Positions 1 to 10,123 of a DNA stretch of 64,000 nucleotides are shown here, in pieces (within the stretch, counting starts at the first letter, position 1; each line of letters opens with the position of its first letter). The notes under the pieces were generated by a model. The model was not told where the DNA came from and ran no database searches. It saw only the letters and a program-made list of their open reading frames with translations. Source of the stretch: DASZHJ01 sp035507155 (GTDB lineage Bacteria; Pseudomonadota; Alphaproteobacteria; ATCC43930; CGMCC-115725); the NCBI GenBank assembly GCA_035507155.1, contig DATJOK010000174.1, positions 1-64,000 on the forward strand, read 5' to 3'. The position numbers were made by a program, and so were the translations under genes.

Positions 1-751
1 GCAGCCAGGCGAAGGGATAGCCGAGGGTGACCGTATCGAAGCCGGCGTCGAGCGCCAGCACCAGCCCGGCGCCGAGCGCCATCGGCAGCAGACGCGAGCG
101 GGGCGCCGGCCAGGCGACCCAGAGCGCGACGACGGCCAGCGCGGGCCCGAGCTGCGGCCGCAGAACAAGGGCGAGACCGAGGAGGGCGCCGAGGATGAAG
201 AGGCGCCGCCGCGTCGGCGCGGCGGCATCGCCGGTGGCAAGAAAGAGCGCGACGAGCATGACGTGGCCCGCCACGACCTCGTTGAAGGCACGAGCATCGA
301 AATAGATCCCGTCGGGCCAGACCGCGATCGCCGCCGCCGCGACCAGGCCGCCGGCGAAACCGGTGAGGCGACGGGCCCAAAGGAAGCCGCAGAGAACGCT
401 CGCCAGCGAGAGCGCGGCCAGCGAGCCGGCGATGAGAGGGAGATAGACGCCGGCGCCGCCCCCGAAGAGCCGCGCCAGCGCCATCAATCCGGCGATCGCA
501 TCGGGCAGCAGCAGCGAGCGGGCACCGACCTGGAATTCCCAGGGCACGAGGCCGAAGCCGAAGACGATGCGATGCGCCTGCTCGATCGTCTGAAAGATCT
601 CGTCTGGATAGAAGATGCTGGGATAGACGAGGATCGGGATCAGGCGCAGGCCGACCGCGAGCACGCAGAGACCGACCACACTCCACGCCCTCAGGTCCCA
701 GGTGAGGAAGCGCTCGCGCGGCTTCGCGACGGCGATATCGGCTGAGTTCAC
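1..751 (-). CDS. GT22 (Alg9-like) mannosyltransferase family membrane protein, partial
   Basis: A reading frame runs from a GTG at 751 off the left edge of the window; its 3' end is missing. The start is preceded by GGGGAG at good spacing. The protein opens with a short cytoplasmic stretch, then a membrane segment (WSVVGLCVLAVGL), then the motif YPDEIFQTIEQAH followed by GLVPWEF. This acidic first-loop motif and the following hydrophobic helices are typical of polyprenol-phosphate-mannose-dependent glycosyltransferases related to Alg9/PIG-B (GT-C fold). The acceptor cannot be deduced. At least five hydrophobic segments are visible. It is divergent in codon phase from all listed plus-strand frames in this stretch, which are antisense shadows. 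Confidence 0.72.
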   Translation of the reverse strand, partial: MNSADIAVAKPRERFLTWDLRAWSVVGLCVLAVGLRLIPILVYPSIFYPDEIFQTIEQAHRIVFGFGLVPWEFQVGARSLLLPDAIAGLMALARLFGGGAGVYLPLIAGSLAALSLASVLCGFLWARRLTGFAGGLVAAAAIAVWPDGIYFDARAFNEVVAGHVMLVALFLATGDAAAPTRRRLFILGALLGLALVLRPQLGPALAVVALWVAWPAPRSRLLPMALGAGLVLALDAGFDTVTLGYPFAWL

Positions 752-847
752 GAGCGCGCTCCCCGCGGGCAGCCTTGTACGGCCGCCGGCCACAGGGAGT
801 ACGCCGCAATATGCTTAAGCCATCGCTAACCGCGGTGCCGCGCCCGC

Positions 848-2584
848 TCAGGTATCGGCGTAGACGTGGGTCTCGGCCTTGCCGCCGGGATGGGTGACGG
901 CGCCCTTCTCCGCGTCGCCCACGGTCTGGGCATAGCGCCAGATCGCGCCGGACTGGTACTCGTGCTGGCGCGGTTTCCAGCCCTTGCGGCGCTCGGCGAG
1001 CTCCGCCTCGGAAAGTTCCACCGTGAGAGTGCCCTTCTCCGCATCGAGGACGATCATGTCGCCGTCCCTGAGGAGACCGATCGGGCCGCCCACCGCCGCC
1101 TCCGGCCCCACATGGCCAACGCAGAAGCCGCGCGTCGCGCCGGAGAAGCGGCCGTCGGTGATGAGCGCCACCTTGTCACCCATGCCCTGGCCGTAGATCG
1201 CCGCGGTGGTCGCCAGCATCTCGCGCATGCCCGGCCCGCCGCGCGGGCCCTCGTTGCGGATCACCAGCACCTGGCCTTCCTTGTAGTCGCGCTTCTCGAC
1301 CGCGGCGAAGCAGTCCTCCTCGCGCTCGAAGACGCGCGCCGGCCCGCGGAACCTGAGGTTCTTCATGCCGGCAACCTTCACGATCGCGCCCTGCGGCGCG
1401 AGGTTGCCGTGCAAGCCCACGACGCCGCCGGTCGGCGACAGCGGCGCCGAGGTCGGCCGCACCACGTCCTGACTCTTCGACACCACCACGTCGCGGAGAT
1501 TCTCGCCGATGGTCTTGCCCGTGACGGTCATGCAGTCACCGTGCAGATAGCCGCCCTCGAGCAGCGCTTTCATCACCACGGCGACGCCGCCCACCTCGAA
1601 GAGATCCTTGGCGACATAGCGACCGCCGGGCTTCAGGTCGGCGATGTAGGGCGTGCGCTTGAAGATCTCGGTGACCGCGTGGAGATCGAAATCGATGCCC
1701 GCCTCATGCGCCATCGCCGGCAGGTGGAGGCCGCCATTGGTCGAGCCGCCGGTCGCCGCCACCACCATCGCCGCGTTCTCGAAGGCCTTGCGGGTGCAGA
1801 TGTCGCGCGGGCGGATGCCGCGGCGCAGCAGGTTCATCACCGCCTCGCCCGAGGCCTCCGCATAGGCGTCGCGGTTGTCGTAGGGCGCCGGCGCGCCCGC
1901 CGATCCCGGGAGCGCGATGCCGATCGCCTCGGAGACGCAGGCCATGGTGTTGGCCGTGAACTGGCCGCCGCAGGAGCCCGAGGACGGACAGGCGACGCAT
2001 TCGAGCTCGTGCAGGTCGGCGTCATTCATCTTGCCGGCGCTGTGCATGCCGACGGCCTCGAAGACGTCCTGCACGGTGACGTCCTTGCCGCGGAAGCGGC
2101 CGGGCAGAATGGAGCCGCCATACATGAAGACCGAGGGTATGTTGAGGCGCAGCATTGCCATCATCACGCCCGGCAGCGACTTGTCGCAGCCGGCGAATCC
2201 CACGAGAGCGTCGTAGCAATGGCCGCGCACGGTGAGCTCGATCGAATCAGCGATCACCTCGCGGGACACCAGCGAAGCCTTCATCCCCGCATGGCCCATC
2301 GCCATGCCGTCGGTGACGGTGATGGTGGTGAACTCGCGCGGCGTTCCCTTGGCGGCAGCGACGCCCTTCTTCGCCGCCTGCGCCTGGCGGGCGAGCGCGA
2401 TGTTGCAGGGCGCGGCCTCGTTCCAGGTGGTGGCGACGCCCACCAGCGGCTGATGGATCTGCTCGTCGGTGAGGCCCATGGCGTAGAGGTAGGAGCGGTG
2501 CGGCGCCCGCTCCGGCCCCTCGGTGACGTGCCGGCTCGGCAGCTTGCTCTTGTCGATGGCCGGATTCTTGACGTCGTCGGGCAT
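848..2584 (-). CDS. ilvD: Dihydroxy-acid dehydratase
   Basis: 578 residues, normal length for IlvD. It dehydrates 2,3-dihydroxy-3-methylbutanoate (and the methylpentanoate homologue) in valine, leucine and isoleucine synthesis, using an Fe-S cluster and Mg2+ in the cytoplasm. Visible marks are NEAAPCN (C60), GCDKSLPG (C133) and SSGSCGGQ (C205), the three cluster cysteines expected in the IlvD/Edd family, and the GGSTN motif in the middle. The ATG at 2584 is chosen over the upstream ATG at 2680 because GGGGAGG sits just before it and the extra 32 residues are not family-like. Edd and sugar-acid dehydratases are related, but the N-terminus (SRHVTEGPERAPHRSYLYAM) is IlvD-like. Confidence 0.93.
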   Translation of the reverse strand: MPDDVKNPAIDKSKLPSRHVTEGPERAPHRSYLYAMGLTDEQIHQPLVGVATTWNEAAPCNIALARQAQAAKKGVAAAKGTPREFTTITVTDGMAMGHAGMKASLVSREVIADSIELTVRGHCYDALVGFAGCDKSLPGVMMAMLRLNIPSVFMYGGSILPGRFRGKDVTVQDVFEAVGMHSAGKMNDADLHELECVACPSSGSCGGQFTANTMACVSEAIGIALPGSAGAPAPYDNRDAYAEASGEAVMNLLRRGIRPRDICTRKAFENAAMVVAATGGSTNGGLHLPAMAHEAGIDFDLHAVTEIFKRTPYIADLKPGGRYVAKDLFEVGGVAVVMKALLEGGYLHGDCMTVTGKTIGENLRDVVVSKSQDVVRPTSAPLSPTGGVVGLHGNLAPQGAIVKVAGMKNLRFRGPARVFEREEDCFAAVEKRDYKEGQVLVIRNEGPRGGPGMREMLATTAAIYGQGMGDKVALITDGRFSGATRGFCVGHVGPEAAVGGPIGLLRDGDMIVLDAEKGTLTVELSEAELAERRKGWKPRQHEYQSGAIWRYAQTVGDAEKGAVTHPGGKAETHVYADT

Positions 2585-2713
2585 GGTTGCCTCCCCTACT
2601 TCGGATCGACTCGCCGGCACCATACCGAGCCCCCGGGCGACGGACCAGCCCGTCCTCGCGCTTGGCAGCGCATGGCTCACCGGCTAGAACGGCGGACCTT
2701 CTGAGGAGCCCGC

Positions 2714-3604
2714 TTGCCGCTGATCACCTTCGAGAGAGCCTGGCGCGCCTATCGTCGCGCCGAGACCCGACTTCCCGTCAAGGCGCCGGCGACGACCCCG
2801 CTTCGGGTCGAGGGCGTCGGTGCCATCGTCGAGCGCTTCGACCTTTTGATCCTCGACGCCTGGGGCGTGCTCAACCTCGGCGACGTGCCGATCGCGCGTG
2901 CGGTGACGGCGGTCGGCGCGCTGCGCGCCGCCGGCCTGCCGTTGCGCGTGCTCAGCAACGACGCCAGCGGCGAGAAGGCGCGCGCGGTCGCCAATCACCG
3001 CCGGCGCGGCTACGACTTCACCGCCGCGGAGATCGTCGCCGGCCTCGACCTCTTGCCTGATACGCTCGCCCGGCTTGCGCTGCCGGATCCCATCGGTCTG
3101 ATCGCCGACCCGCCCGTCCCGCCGCTGCCGGTGCCGATGCAGCCGCTCGGCGACGACGCCACGGCCTATGATCGGGTTTCCGGCTTCGTCTTTCTGTCGA
3201 GCGACGGCTGGAGCGAGGAGCGCCAGGCACTGCTCGCCGCGAGCCTCCTGCGCCAGCCGCGGCCGCTCGTCGTCTGCAATCCCGACATCGCCTCGCCGGG
3301 CGCCCTCCACCTCAACGCCGAGCCCGGCTTCTACGCTCACCGCCTCGCCGAGAAGATCGGCATAGCGCCGATCTTCTGCGGCAAGCCCGAGCAGGCGATC
3401 TATCGTCGTGCGCTCGACGGCACCGGCGTTTCGCCGGAGCGCGTGCTCTGTGTCGGCGACACGCTCCATACCGACATCCTCGGCGCCCGCGCCGCGGGCT
3501 GCAAGGCGATGCTGGTGGAGGGCGGCTTCCTTGCCGGCCGCGATCCCCTCTCGCTTGCCGCCGAGAGCGGCATCTGGCCCGACTTCATCGCGCCGGGCCT
3601 CTGA
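2714..3604 (+). CDS. HAD-superfamily class IIA hydrolase (NagD-related)
   Basis: 296 residues starting at a TTG that is preceded by GAGGAG six bases upstream. Motif I is LILDAWGVL with the nucleophile Asp at about residue 48. The second Asp of the usual DxD is replaced by Trp, as known for an alphaproteobacterial HAD-IIA subfamily (TIGR01459 type). Motif II lies in LRVLSNDAS and the C-terminal acidic motif is CVGDTLHTDILGA. The likely activity is phosphatase on a small phosphorylated metabolite, but the substrate is unknown. The gene is divergent from ilvD, with about 130 bp between the two starts, and stands alone. Confidence 0.82.
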   Translation: MPLITFERAWRAYRRAETRLPVKAPATTPLRVEGVGAIVERFDLLILDAWGVLNLGDVPIARAVTAVGALRAAGLPLRVLSNDASGEKARAVANHRRRGYDFTAAEIVAGLDLLPDTLARLALPDPIGLIADPPVPPLPVPMQPLGDDATAYDRVSGFVFLSSDGWSEERQALLAASLLRQPRPLVVCNPDIASPGALHLNAEPGFYAHRLAEKIGIAPIFCGKPEQAIYRRALDGTGVSPERVLCVGDTLHTDILGARAAGCKAMLVEGGFLAGRDPLSLAAESGIWPDFIAPGL

Positions 3605-3620
3605 CGCGCGGAGCCCGCGG

Positions 3621-4199
3621 CTACATCATCATGTGCATGCCGCCGCCGATCAGGAAGCCGACCACGGCGCTCAGCACCAGATAAACCACGACGACGACGA
3701 TGATGGCGACGAGGGTGAAGATCGCCGCCTTGTCCTCGGGGATCCCGAGCACCGGCGATGCGCCTAGATAGAAGAGATAGATCGTGTAGATCGCCGCGGC
3801 GAGCAGCACCAGGGAGGTCACATACGCGACGCCGGGAATCAAGGCGAGGATGTGCAGGACCGCCGCGACCCAGACCGCCGTCGACGAATAGGCCGCGAGC
3901 TTCAGGCCCTGCACCAGGTCGTCGCGACCGCCGAAGGACGGCGCGAGCTTGCTGAAGACCAGGGCGGTCACATAGACCGCCACCAGGCTCAGCGCGTAGC
4001 CGATGATGACGAAGAGGATGCCGCCGCCAAAGGCGCCGCCGAGAGTGAAGGCCGCCAGCGTCGCGACTGGTCCGATCGCGGCGAGCGGTATGATGTAGCC
4101 ATTGTAGAGGCTGCCGATCGTGGCAGGCTCGCCGGCGATCAGCGGCCACTCCGTCCTGGGCGTGCGCAGGATGTTCTTGACGCGCGAGACGATGTCCAT
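3621..4199 (-). CDS. Yip1-domain integral membrane protein
   Basis: 192 residues starting at an ATG preceded by GGGGGGAAC. The N-terminus (MDIVSRVKNILRTPRTEW) is the conserved amphipathic lead of bacterial Yip1 proteins, followed by five hydrophobic helices from about residue 30 to 185. The C-terminus ends in GGGMHMMM. Function in bacteria is not established; a role in membrane organisation is only suggested by homology to eukaryotic Yip1. It is convergent with the HAD gene (stops 16 bp apart) and lies downstream of valS on the same strand with about 110 bp between. Confidence 0.8.
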   Translation of the reverse strand: MDIVSRVKNILRTPRTEWPLIAGEPATIGSLYNGYIIPLAAIGPVATLAAFTLGGAFGGGILFVIIGYALSLVAVYVTALVFSKLAPSFGGRDDLVQGLKLAAYSSTAVWVAAVLHILALIPGVAYVTSLVLLAAAIYTIYLFYLGASPVLGIPEDKAAIFTLVAIIVVVVVYLVLSAVVGFLIGGGMHMMM

Positions 4200-4310
4200 G
4201 TTCCCCCCTTTGCGCGGGCTTGCGCTGCCCGCGACGCGATCGAGGCCGGCCCTCCGCCGGTCCCGCCGGCAAGCCTAGCGTAAAGCGGGAAATGCTGCCA
4301 TTTGCAGGGC

Positions 4311-6998
4311 TCAGCCCGCGCCGAGGCGCTCCAGCGCGGTCTTGATCCGGGCGAGCGCCGCCTCGCCCTCGGCATGGCGCTCGCGCTGCTCCTCGATCAC
4401 CTCGGGCTTGGCCTTGGCGAGGAACTGCTCGTTGCCGAGCTTGCGGGCGATCTTCTCGAGCTCGCCGGAGACGGCAGCGGCCTCCTTCTGCAGGCGGCCG
4501 CGTTCCTTCGCCAGATCGACGGCGCTCGCAAGATCGAGGAAGAGCGTGGCGCCCTCCACCACGACCTGCATCGCCTGCCGCGCCATCGACTCCCAGCCCG
4601 CACCTTCCGCGGTGTCGATGCTCTTGAGCCGGGCGAGCCGGCGCACGGCATCGCCGTGGCGCGCGAGGCGTTCCGGCACCTCCGGCTTCTCGGGCCGGAT
4701 ACAGCTTTGGATCTCGGCGCCGGCGGGGACGTTCATCTCCGAGCGCACGCCGCGGACGGAGGAGATCAGGCTCACCACCCAGTCCATCTCCGCCATCGCC
4801 GCGGCGTCGCGCGGCAAGCCCGTGAGATCCGGCCAGTGGGCGGTGATGAGGAGCCCCGACTTGCCGGCGGAGAGATGCTCCCAGATCGCCTCGGTGAGGA
4901 ATGGCATGATCGGATGCAGGAGATGCACCACCTGCGCCAGCACCCAGGAGGTGACGGCACGGGTCTCCGCCTTCGCGGCCGCGTCGGCGCCGGTGAGGAT
5001 CGGCTTGGTGAATTCCAGATACCAGTCGCAGAAGCTGCCCCAGGTGAACTGGTAGAGCGCGCCGGCGGCGTCGTTGAACTTGAACTCGTCGATGGCGGTG
5101 CCGACACGAGTGGCGGTATCGGCGAGCGCGCCGACGATCCAGCGGTTGACCGTCTGCCGGCAGCTGGCGGGATCGAAACCCGGATCGAGCGCGCAACCGT
5201 TCATTTCGGCGAAGCGCACCGCGTTCCAGAGCTTGGTGGCGAAGTTGCGGTAGCCCTCGACGCGGCTCTCGGCGAGCTTGATATCGCGGCCCTGCGCGGC
5301 GAGCGCTGCCAGCGTGAAGCGCAGCGCGTCGCAGCCATAGCGCTCGATCAGGTCCAGGGGATCGATGATGTTGCCCTTGGACTTCGACATCTTCTGCCCG
5401 CGCTCGTCGCGAACGAGGGCGTGGATGTAGACGGTGCGGAACGGCACGTCGCCCATGAACTGGTGGCCCATCATCATCATCCGGGCGACCCAGAAGAAGA
5501 TGATGTCGAAGCCGGTCACCAGCACGTCACCGGGATAGTAGCGCTTGAGCTCCTTCGTCTCTTCCGGCCAACCCAAGGTCGAGAACGGCCAGAGCGCGGA
5601 GGAGAACCAGGTATCGAGTACGTCGGGATCGCGCTCGAGCTTCGCGGGCTTGCCGTAATGCTTCGCCGCTGCCGCTTGCGCCTCCGCCTCGCTCTCCTCG
5701 ACGAAGATGGTGCCGTCGGGCCCGTACCACGCGGGGATCTGGTGGCCCCACCAGAGCTGGCGCGAGATGCACCAGGGCTGGATGTTGCGCATCCACTCGA
5801 AGAAGGTGTTCTCCCACATCTTCGGCACGAAAACGGTGCGGCCGCTCTCGACGGCGGCGATCGGCGCCTGCGCCAGGGTCTTGGCATCGCAGAACCACTG
5901 GTCGGTGAGCCAGGGCTCCAGCACCACGCCGGAGCGGTCGCCATGCGGCACCATGTGGGTGTGCGGCTCGACCTTCTCGACGAGACCAAGCGCTTCCATG
6001 TCGGCGACGATGCGCTTCCGCGCCTCGAAACGGTCGAGGCCGCGATAGGCCGCCGGTACCTCGTCGTTGAGCCGCGCGTCGCGGTCGAGCACGTTGATGA
6101 GCGGCAGATCGTGCCGACGCCCGACCTGGAAATCGTTGAAGTCGTGCGCCGGGGTGATCTTCACCGCGCCGGTGCCGGTGGCGGGATCGGCGTAGTCGTC
6201 GGCGACGATCGGGATGCGGCGATCGACCAGCGGCAGGATCGCGTGCCTGCCGACGAGGCGCTTGTAGCGCTCGTCGTCCGGATGCACGGCAACGCCGGTG
6301 TCGCCCAGCATGGTCTCCGGCCGCGTCGTGGCCACCACGATGAACTCGCCGGGCGCGCCCTCGATCGGATACTTGAAGTGCCAGAGCTGGCCCTTGGTCT
6401 CGTGGCTCTCCACCTCGAGGTCGGAGACCGCGGTGTGGAGCTTCGGGTCCCAATTCACCAGCCGCTTGTCGCGGTAGATGAGCCCATCCCGGTGCAGCTT
6501 GACGAACACCCTGCGGACGGCGGCCGAGAGACCCTCGTCCATGGTGAAGCGCTCGCGGCGCCAGTCGGCGGAGGCGCCGAGCGCGCGCAGCTGCCGCGTG
6601 ATGGTGCCGCCGGATTCCGCCTTCCACTGCCAGACGCGCTCGACGAATTTGTCGCGGCCGAGCTTCATCCGGCTCGACTGCTCCTGAGCCAGTTGGCGCT
6701 CCACTACCATCTGGGTCGCGATCCCCGCATGGTCGGTGCCGGGCTGCCAGAGCGCGTCGCGACCGCGCATGCGCTGATAGCGGATCAGGATGTCTTGCAG
6801 GGTGAAGGTGAGCGCGTGCCCCATATGCAGGCTGCCCGTAACGTTGGGCGGCGGCATCATGATGGTATAGGGCTCGGCCTTGGAGTCTGGGTGGCTGTCG
6901 AAGGCGTTTGCCTTCTCCCAGGCGGCATAGAACTTCGCCTGCACCTCGGCGGGATTGAAGGTCTTGTCAAGCATCGCCGAACGCTCGTCGCGGCTCAT
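4311..6998 (-). CDS. valS: Valyl-tRNA synthetase
   Basis: 895 residues, normal for ValRS. It charges tRNA-Val in the cytoplasm. The class I signatures are present: HMGH at about residues 58-61 after PPPNVTGSL, and KMSKSKGN at about 536. The editing domain and the C-terminal coiled coil with the family's KERGRLQKE pattern (about residues 825-890) are intact. Two starts are possible: ATG at 6998 (MSRDERSAML) or ATG at 6974 (MLDKTFNP). Neither has a strong ribosome binding site, and the second matches the usual ValRS N-terminus well. popZ lies just upstream on the same strand. Confidence 0.95.
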   Translation of the reverse strand: MSRDERSAMLDKTFNPAEVQAKFYAAWEKANAFDSHPDSKAEPYTIMMPPPNVTGSLHMGHALTFTLQDILIRYQRMRGRDALWQPGTDHAGIATQMVVERQLAQEQSSRMKLGRDKFVERVWQWKAESGGTITRQLRALGASADWRRERFTMDEGLSAAVRRVFVKLHRDGLIYRDKRLVNWDPKLHTAVSDLEVESHETKGQLWHFKYPIEGAPGEFIVVATTRPETMLGDTGVAVHPDDERYKRLVGRHAILPLVDRRIPIVADDYADPATGTGAVKITPAHDFNDFQVGRRHDLPLINVLDRDARLNDEVPAAYRGLDRFEARKRIVADMEALGLVEKVEPHTHMVPHGDRSGVVLEPWLTDQWFCDAKTLAQAPIAAVESGRTVFVPKMWENTFFEWMRNIQPWCISRQLWWGHQIPAWYGPDGTIFVEESEAEAQAAAAKHYGKPAKLERDPDVLDTWFSSALWPFSTLGWPEETKELKRYYPGDVLVTGFDIIFFWVARMMMMGHQFMGDVPFRTVYIHALVRDERGQKMSKSKGNIIDPLDLIERYGCDALRFTLAALAAQGRDIKLAESRVEGYRNFATKLWNAVRFAEMNGCALDPGFDPASCRQTVNRWIVGALADTATRVGTAIDEFKFNDAAGALYQFTWGSFCDWYLEFTKPILTGADAAAKAETRAVTSWVLAQVVHLLHPIMPFLTEAIWEHLSAGKSGLLITAHWPDLTGLPRDAAAMAEMDWVVSLISSVRGVRSEMNVPAGAEIQSCIRPEKPEVPERLARHGDAVRRLARLKSIDTAEGAGWESMARQAMQVVVEGATLFLDLASAVDLAKERGRLQKEAAAVSGELEKIARKLGNEQFLAKAKPEVIEEQRERHAEGEAALARIKTALERLGAG

Positions 6999-7083
6999 CG
7001 CGGGTTAGTATGGAGAACTGGTGAGCGGCGCGCATTCGGCGCCGATGTGCCGCGCGCCGGGCGCGGCCGTGAGGCGGCGCCGA

Positions 7084-7650
7084 TCAGCGTCCGCGCATGT
7101 CGCGTACCAGCCGCTGAACCTCGTCGTGCACGATGCGCTCGACCAGCTCCGGAAGATTGGAATCAAGCCAGTCCTTGAGCAGCGGCCGCAGCATCTCGCG
7201 CACCATGTCCTCGATGGTTCTCTGGCCTTCGCCCAGCGGGATGTCGCTCATACGCTTTTCTGCCTTGGGTTTGTTGAGCTGGTTGAGCTGCGAGAGCGCC
7301 GCCAGCGACGCCGCCGCCGCAGCATCGGAGACCAGCCGCTCCTTGCCGTTCATCGGCTCGGGCTCCGGCTCCATCTCCGGAGCCGCCATCTCCATCGAGG
7401 GCGGGGGCTCGGGTTCGGGCTCAGCCATTTCCTCGGCCACCTCCTCTGGAGGTTCCTCGACCTTCTTCACCGCGCCGTCCTCGCCGACCACCTCGGTCAG
7501 CTCCAGGATCTCGTCCTCGCGGTTCGCCGGTGCCGGGGTGGCCGCTGGCGCGGCGGGCGCCGGCGTTTCGCCATCCTCGGCAATAATGCGCCTGATGGAG
7601 GCGAGAATCTCCTCCATTGACGGTTCGTGCTGGCTCTTGGCGTCAGACAT
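7084..7650 (-). CDS. popZ: PopZ-type polar organising protein (DUF2497)
   Basis: 188 residues. The N-terminal helix EPSMEEILASIRRIIAED and the C-terminal helices (TIEDMVREMLRPLLKDWL, then LPELVERIVHDEVQRLV) are the conserved parts of PopZ, which self-assembles at cell poles and tethers ParB-parS and regulators in alphaproteobacteria. Between them (about residues 30-115) is an acidic, proline-rich, disordered linker, as in the Caulobacter protein. No strong ribosome binding site is visible. It precedes valS, an arrangement seen in several alphaproteobacteria. Partner proteins are not in this window. Confidence 0.9.
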   Translation of the reverse strand: MSDAKSQHEPSMEEILASIRRIIAEDGETPAPAAPAATPAPANREDEILELTEVVGEDGAVKKVEEPPEEVAEEMAEPEPEPPPSMEMAAPEMEPEPEPMNGKERLVSDAAAAASLAALSQLNQLNKPKAEKRMSDIPLGEGQRTIEDMVREMLRPLLKDWLDSNLPELVERIVHDEVQRLVRDMRGR

Positions 7651-7731
7651 GCCGACCGGTCGATCGTTGCTAATCGGCGCAGCCTATGCGAAATCGCGAG
7701 CGAATACCAGCGATTACAACGAATCCGAGCC

Positions 7732-9102
7732 TTACTGGTCCTTCGCTCCGAAGCCGATCCATTTGTCGTGGACCGCTTTGTAGTGCGTGTCGACGTCGTA
7801 GTATTCGGTCGGCAGCTTCAGATCCTGGGCGGTCAGCCGGCCGATCTGCTGGGTGAGGTCATACTCGGCGATGGCGAGGTCGTGCTGCGCCTGCACCAGC
7901 GTCACCCGGTCGGTAAAAAGCTCCTGCTCGGCGTTGAGGACGTCGAGGATGGTGCGCGAGCCCACCTGCGACTCCTGCCGGACCCCCTCGAGGGCGATCG
8001 CCGCCGCCGAGATGGTGGAGCCGAGGGAGCGTACCCGGGCACGCAGGGCCTGAATGGTCTGCCAGTCCCGGGTGACGCTCTGGGTCGCTGCCTGCTGGGC
8101 ATCAAGCACCTGGCTGCGGAACTGGCTCACGCTCTGCTTCGCCTGCCGGGTCTGCGAGTAGATGTTGCCGCCTTCATAGAGCGGCACGGTCATGCGGGCG
8201 ATCAGCGACGCCTCCGAGGTCTCGCGGCTGGCGACCTGGGTCTCGATCTGCCGGTTGAGGTCGCCGACCACGGCGATCTGCGGCAGCAGCTGGTCGCGGA
8301 TCGCGCGGACGTTGTCCTCGCCGGCCTTCTGCGTGTAGAGCGCGACCACGACATTCGGGTTGTTCTGCACGGAGATCGCAATCCCCTCATCGAGGGTCGC
8401 CGGCAGGATCGGCTGCTCGGTGGGAGCGCTGAGCTTGCCCGGCGGATGGCCGACGGCGCGCTCGTAATTGGCGCGGCTGGAGCGGAGATTGCCCTCGGCC
8501 TGGACGCGGTCGGCGGTCGCCAGCGCGAGACGGGATTCCGCCTGCGCCACGTCGGTGCGGGTCACCTCGCCGACTCGGAACTGGTCGTTGGTGGCTTCGA
8601 GCTGGCGGCGCAGCACCTGCTCGTTGTTGATGTTGAGATCGACCGTCGCCTGGTCGCGGACGACGTCGAGATAGGCCTGCGCCACGCTGAACAGCACCTG
8701 CTCCTCGATCAGCTGCGTGCGCGCGCGGTCGGCCTGCACATTGTGCTCGGCCTCGTCGCGGAGAGCCCCGACCCGGCCGCCGGTATAGACCGGCTGCGTC
8801 AGGTTGAGATCGAGACTGCGCGGCGTCAGCGACTGGTCGGGATCGTCCGTTCCCGGCACCACTGGATGCCCGCTGATGATCGCCGAGCCCGCCGAGCCGG
8901 TGAACTGCACCGTCGGCCGCCAGCCCGAGAGCGCCTGCGGCACGCCTTCATCGGTGGCGCGCAGGTGCGCGCGCTGCGCCAGGATCTGCGGATTGTATTG
9001 ATAGGCCTCGGTGAGCGCCTCGGTCAGCGTCTCGGCTCTGGCCGCCGATGCAAATCCACCGCAGACGCCGAGCACGAGCAAAGCAGCGGAGGGCAGGCGC
9101 AT
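7732..9102 (-). CDS. tolC: TolC-family outer membrane efflux/secretion protein
   Basis: 456 residues with a signal peptide ending near AARAE (residue about 24). The body has the repeated helical hairpins of outer membrane efflux proteins: an LTEALTEAYQYNPQI repeat near the start and VQNNPNVVVALYTQKAGEDNV in the second half. It forms the outer membrane duct for type I secretion or RND/MFS efflux. No inner membrane partner is adjacent, so it is probably shared by several systems. GGGG lies about ten bases before the ATG. The pcm-type gene is 13 bp upstream on the same strand, so the two are likely one transcript. Confidence 0.92.
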   Translation of the reverse strand: MRLPSAALLVLGVCGGFASAARAETLTEALTEAYQYNPQILAQRAHLRATDEGVPQALSGWRPTVQFTGSAGSAIISGHPVVPGTDDPDQSLTPRSLDLNLTQPVYTGGRVGALRDEAEHNVQADRARTQLIEEQVLFSVAQAYLDVVRDQATVDLNINNEQVLRRQLEATNDQFRVGEVTRTDVAQAESRLALATADRVQAEGNLRSSRANYERAVGHPPGKLSAPTEQPILPATLDEGIAISVQNNPNVVVALYTQKAGEDNVRAIRDQLLPQIAVVGDLNRQIETQVASRETSEASLIARMTVPLYEGGNIYSQTRQAKQSVSQFRSQVLDAQQAATQSVTRDWQTIQALRARVRSLGSTISAAAIALEGVRQESQVGSRTILDVLNAEQELFTDRVTLVQAQHDLAIAEYDLTQQIGRLTAQDLKLPTEYYDVDTHYKAVHDKWIGFGAKDQ

Positions 9103-9115
9103 CGAGGATGACCCC

Positions 9116-9772
<657 letters not shown>

Positions 9773-9870
9773 GAGGCCCCTGAAATCGCCGCGAAAACCA
9801 TTGCCGGCACGCTTTATATCGTCGGGGTGGGCGAAACTCAACAATCGGCCCGCTGCGCCAGCCGGGTTCC

Positions 9871-9899
9871 TTGACCCCCGGGGGCGCCAACGGCATATA
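9871..9899 (+). promoter_or_regulatory. Candidate sigma-70-type promoter of tRNA-Cys
   Basis: TTGACC at 9871-9876 and CATATA at 9894-9899 are separated by 17 bases; the shifted boxes ATATAA and TATAAG give 18 and 19. The tRNA begins at 9917, so transcription would start about ten bases before it. No other promoter-like pair was seen between pcm and the tRNA. Confidence 0.5.
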
Positions 9900-9916
9900 A
9901 GACCGCCCGCGATCCC

Positions 9917-9990
9917 GGCCGGATGGCAGAGTGGCTATGCAGAGGACTGCAAATCCTCGTACAGCGGTTCGATTCCGCTTCCGGCCTCCA
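9917..9990 (+). tRNA. tRNA-Cys (GCA)
   Basis: The cloverleaf folds well: acceptor GGCCGGA (9917-9923) pairs with TCCGGCC, the anticodon stem is GAGGA/TCCTC, and the T arm contains GGTTCGATTCC. The anticodon GCA is at 9949-9951. The 3' CCA is encoded (9988-9990). Total 74 nt. Confidence 0.95.
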
Positions 9991-10123
9991 CGCTGGCGGG
10001 TGAGGCCGCGCCGTTAACCGTCGGCGCTTTTGACAGATCTCCCCGCCGATCCGACCTCGATTCGGCAATGCCTTGAATCAGCGGCGAGAATCACCCTGGC
10101 CCGGATCTTGCGGATGATCGGCC

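Noticed and set aside
866..2704. 612-residue plus-strand frame
   Set aside because: Antisense to ilvD; Arg/Ala/His-rich composition typical of a high-GC shadow, no motif.
4302..7178. 958-residue plus-strand frame
   Set aside because: Antisense to valS and part of popZ; no recognisable domain.
7627..9111. 494-residue plus-strand frame
   Set aside because: Antisense to the tolC-type gene.
9917..9990. tRNA genes as integration sites for a genomic island
   Set aside because: No integrase, no direct repeat of a tRNA 3' end was noticed, and flanking genes are housekeeping.
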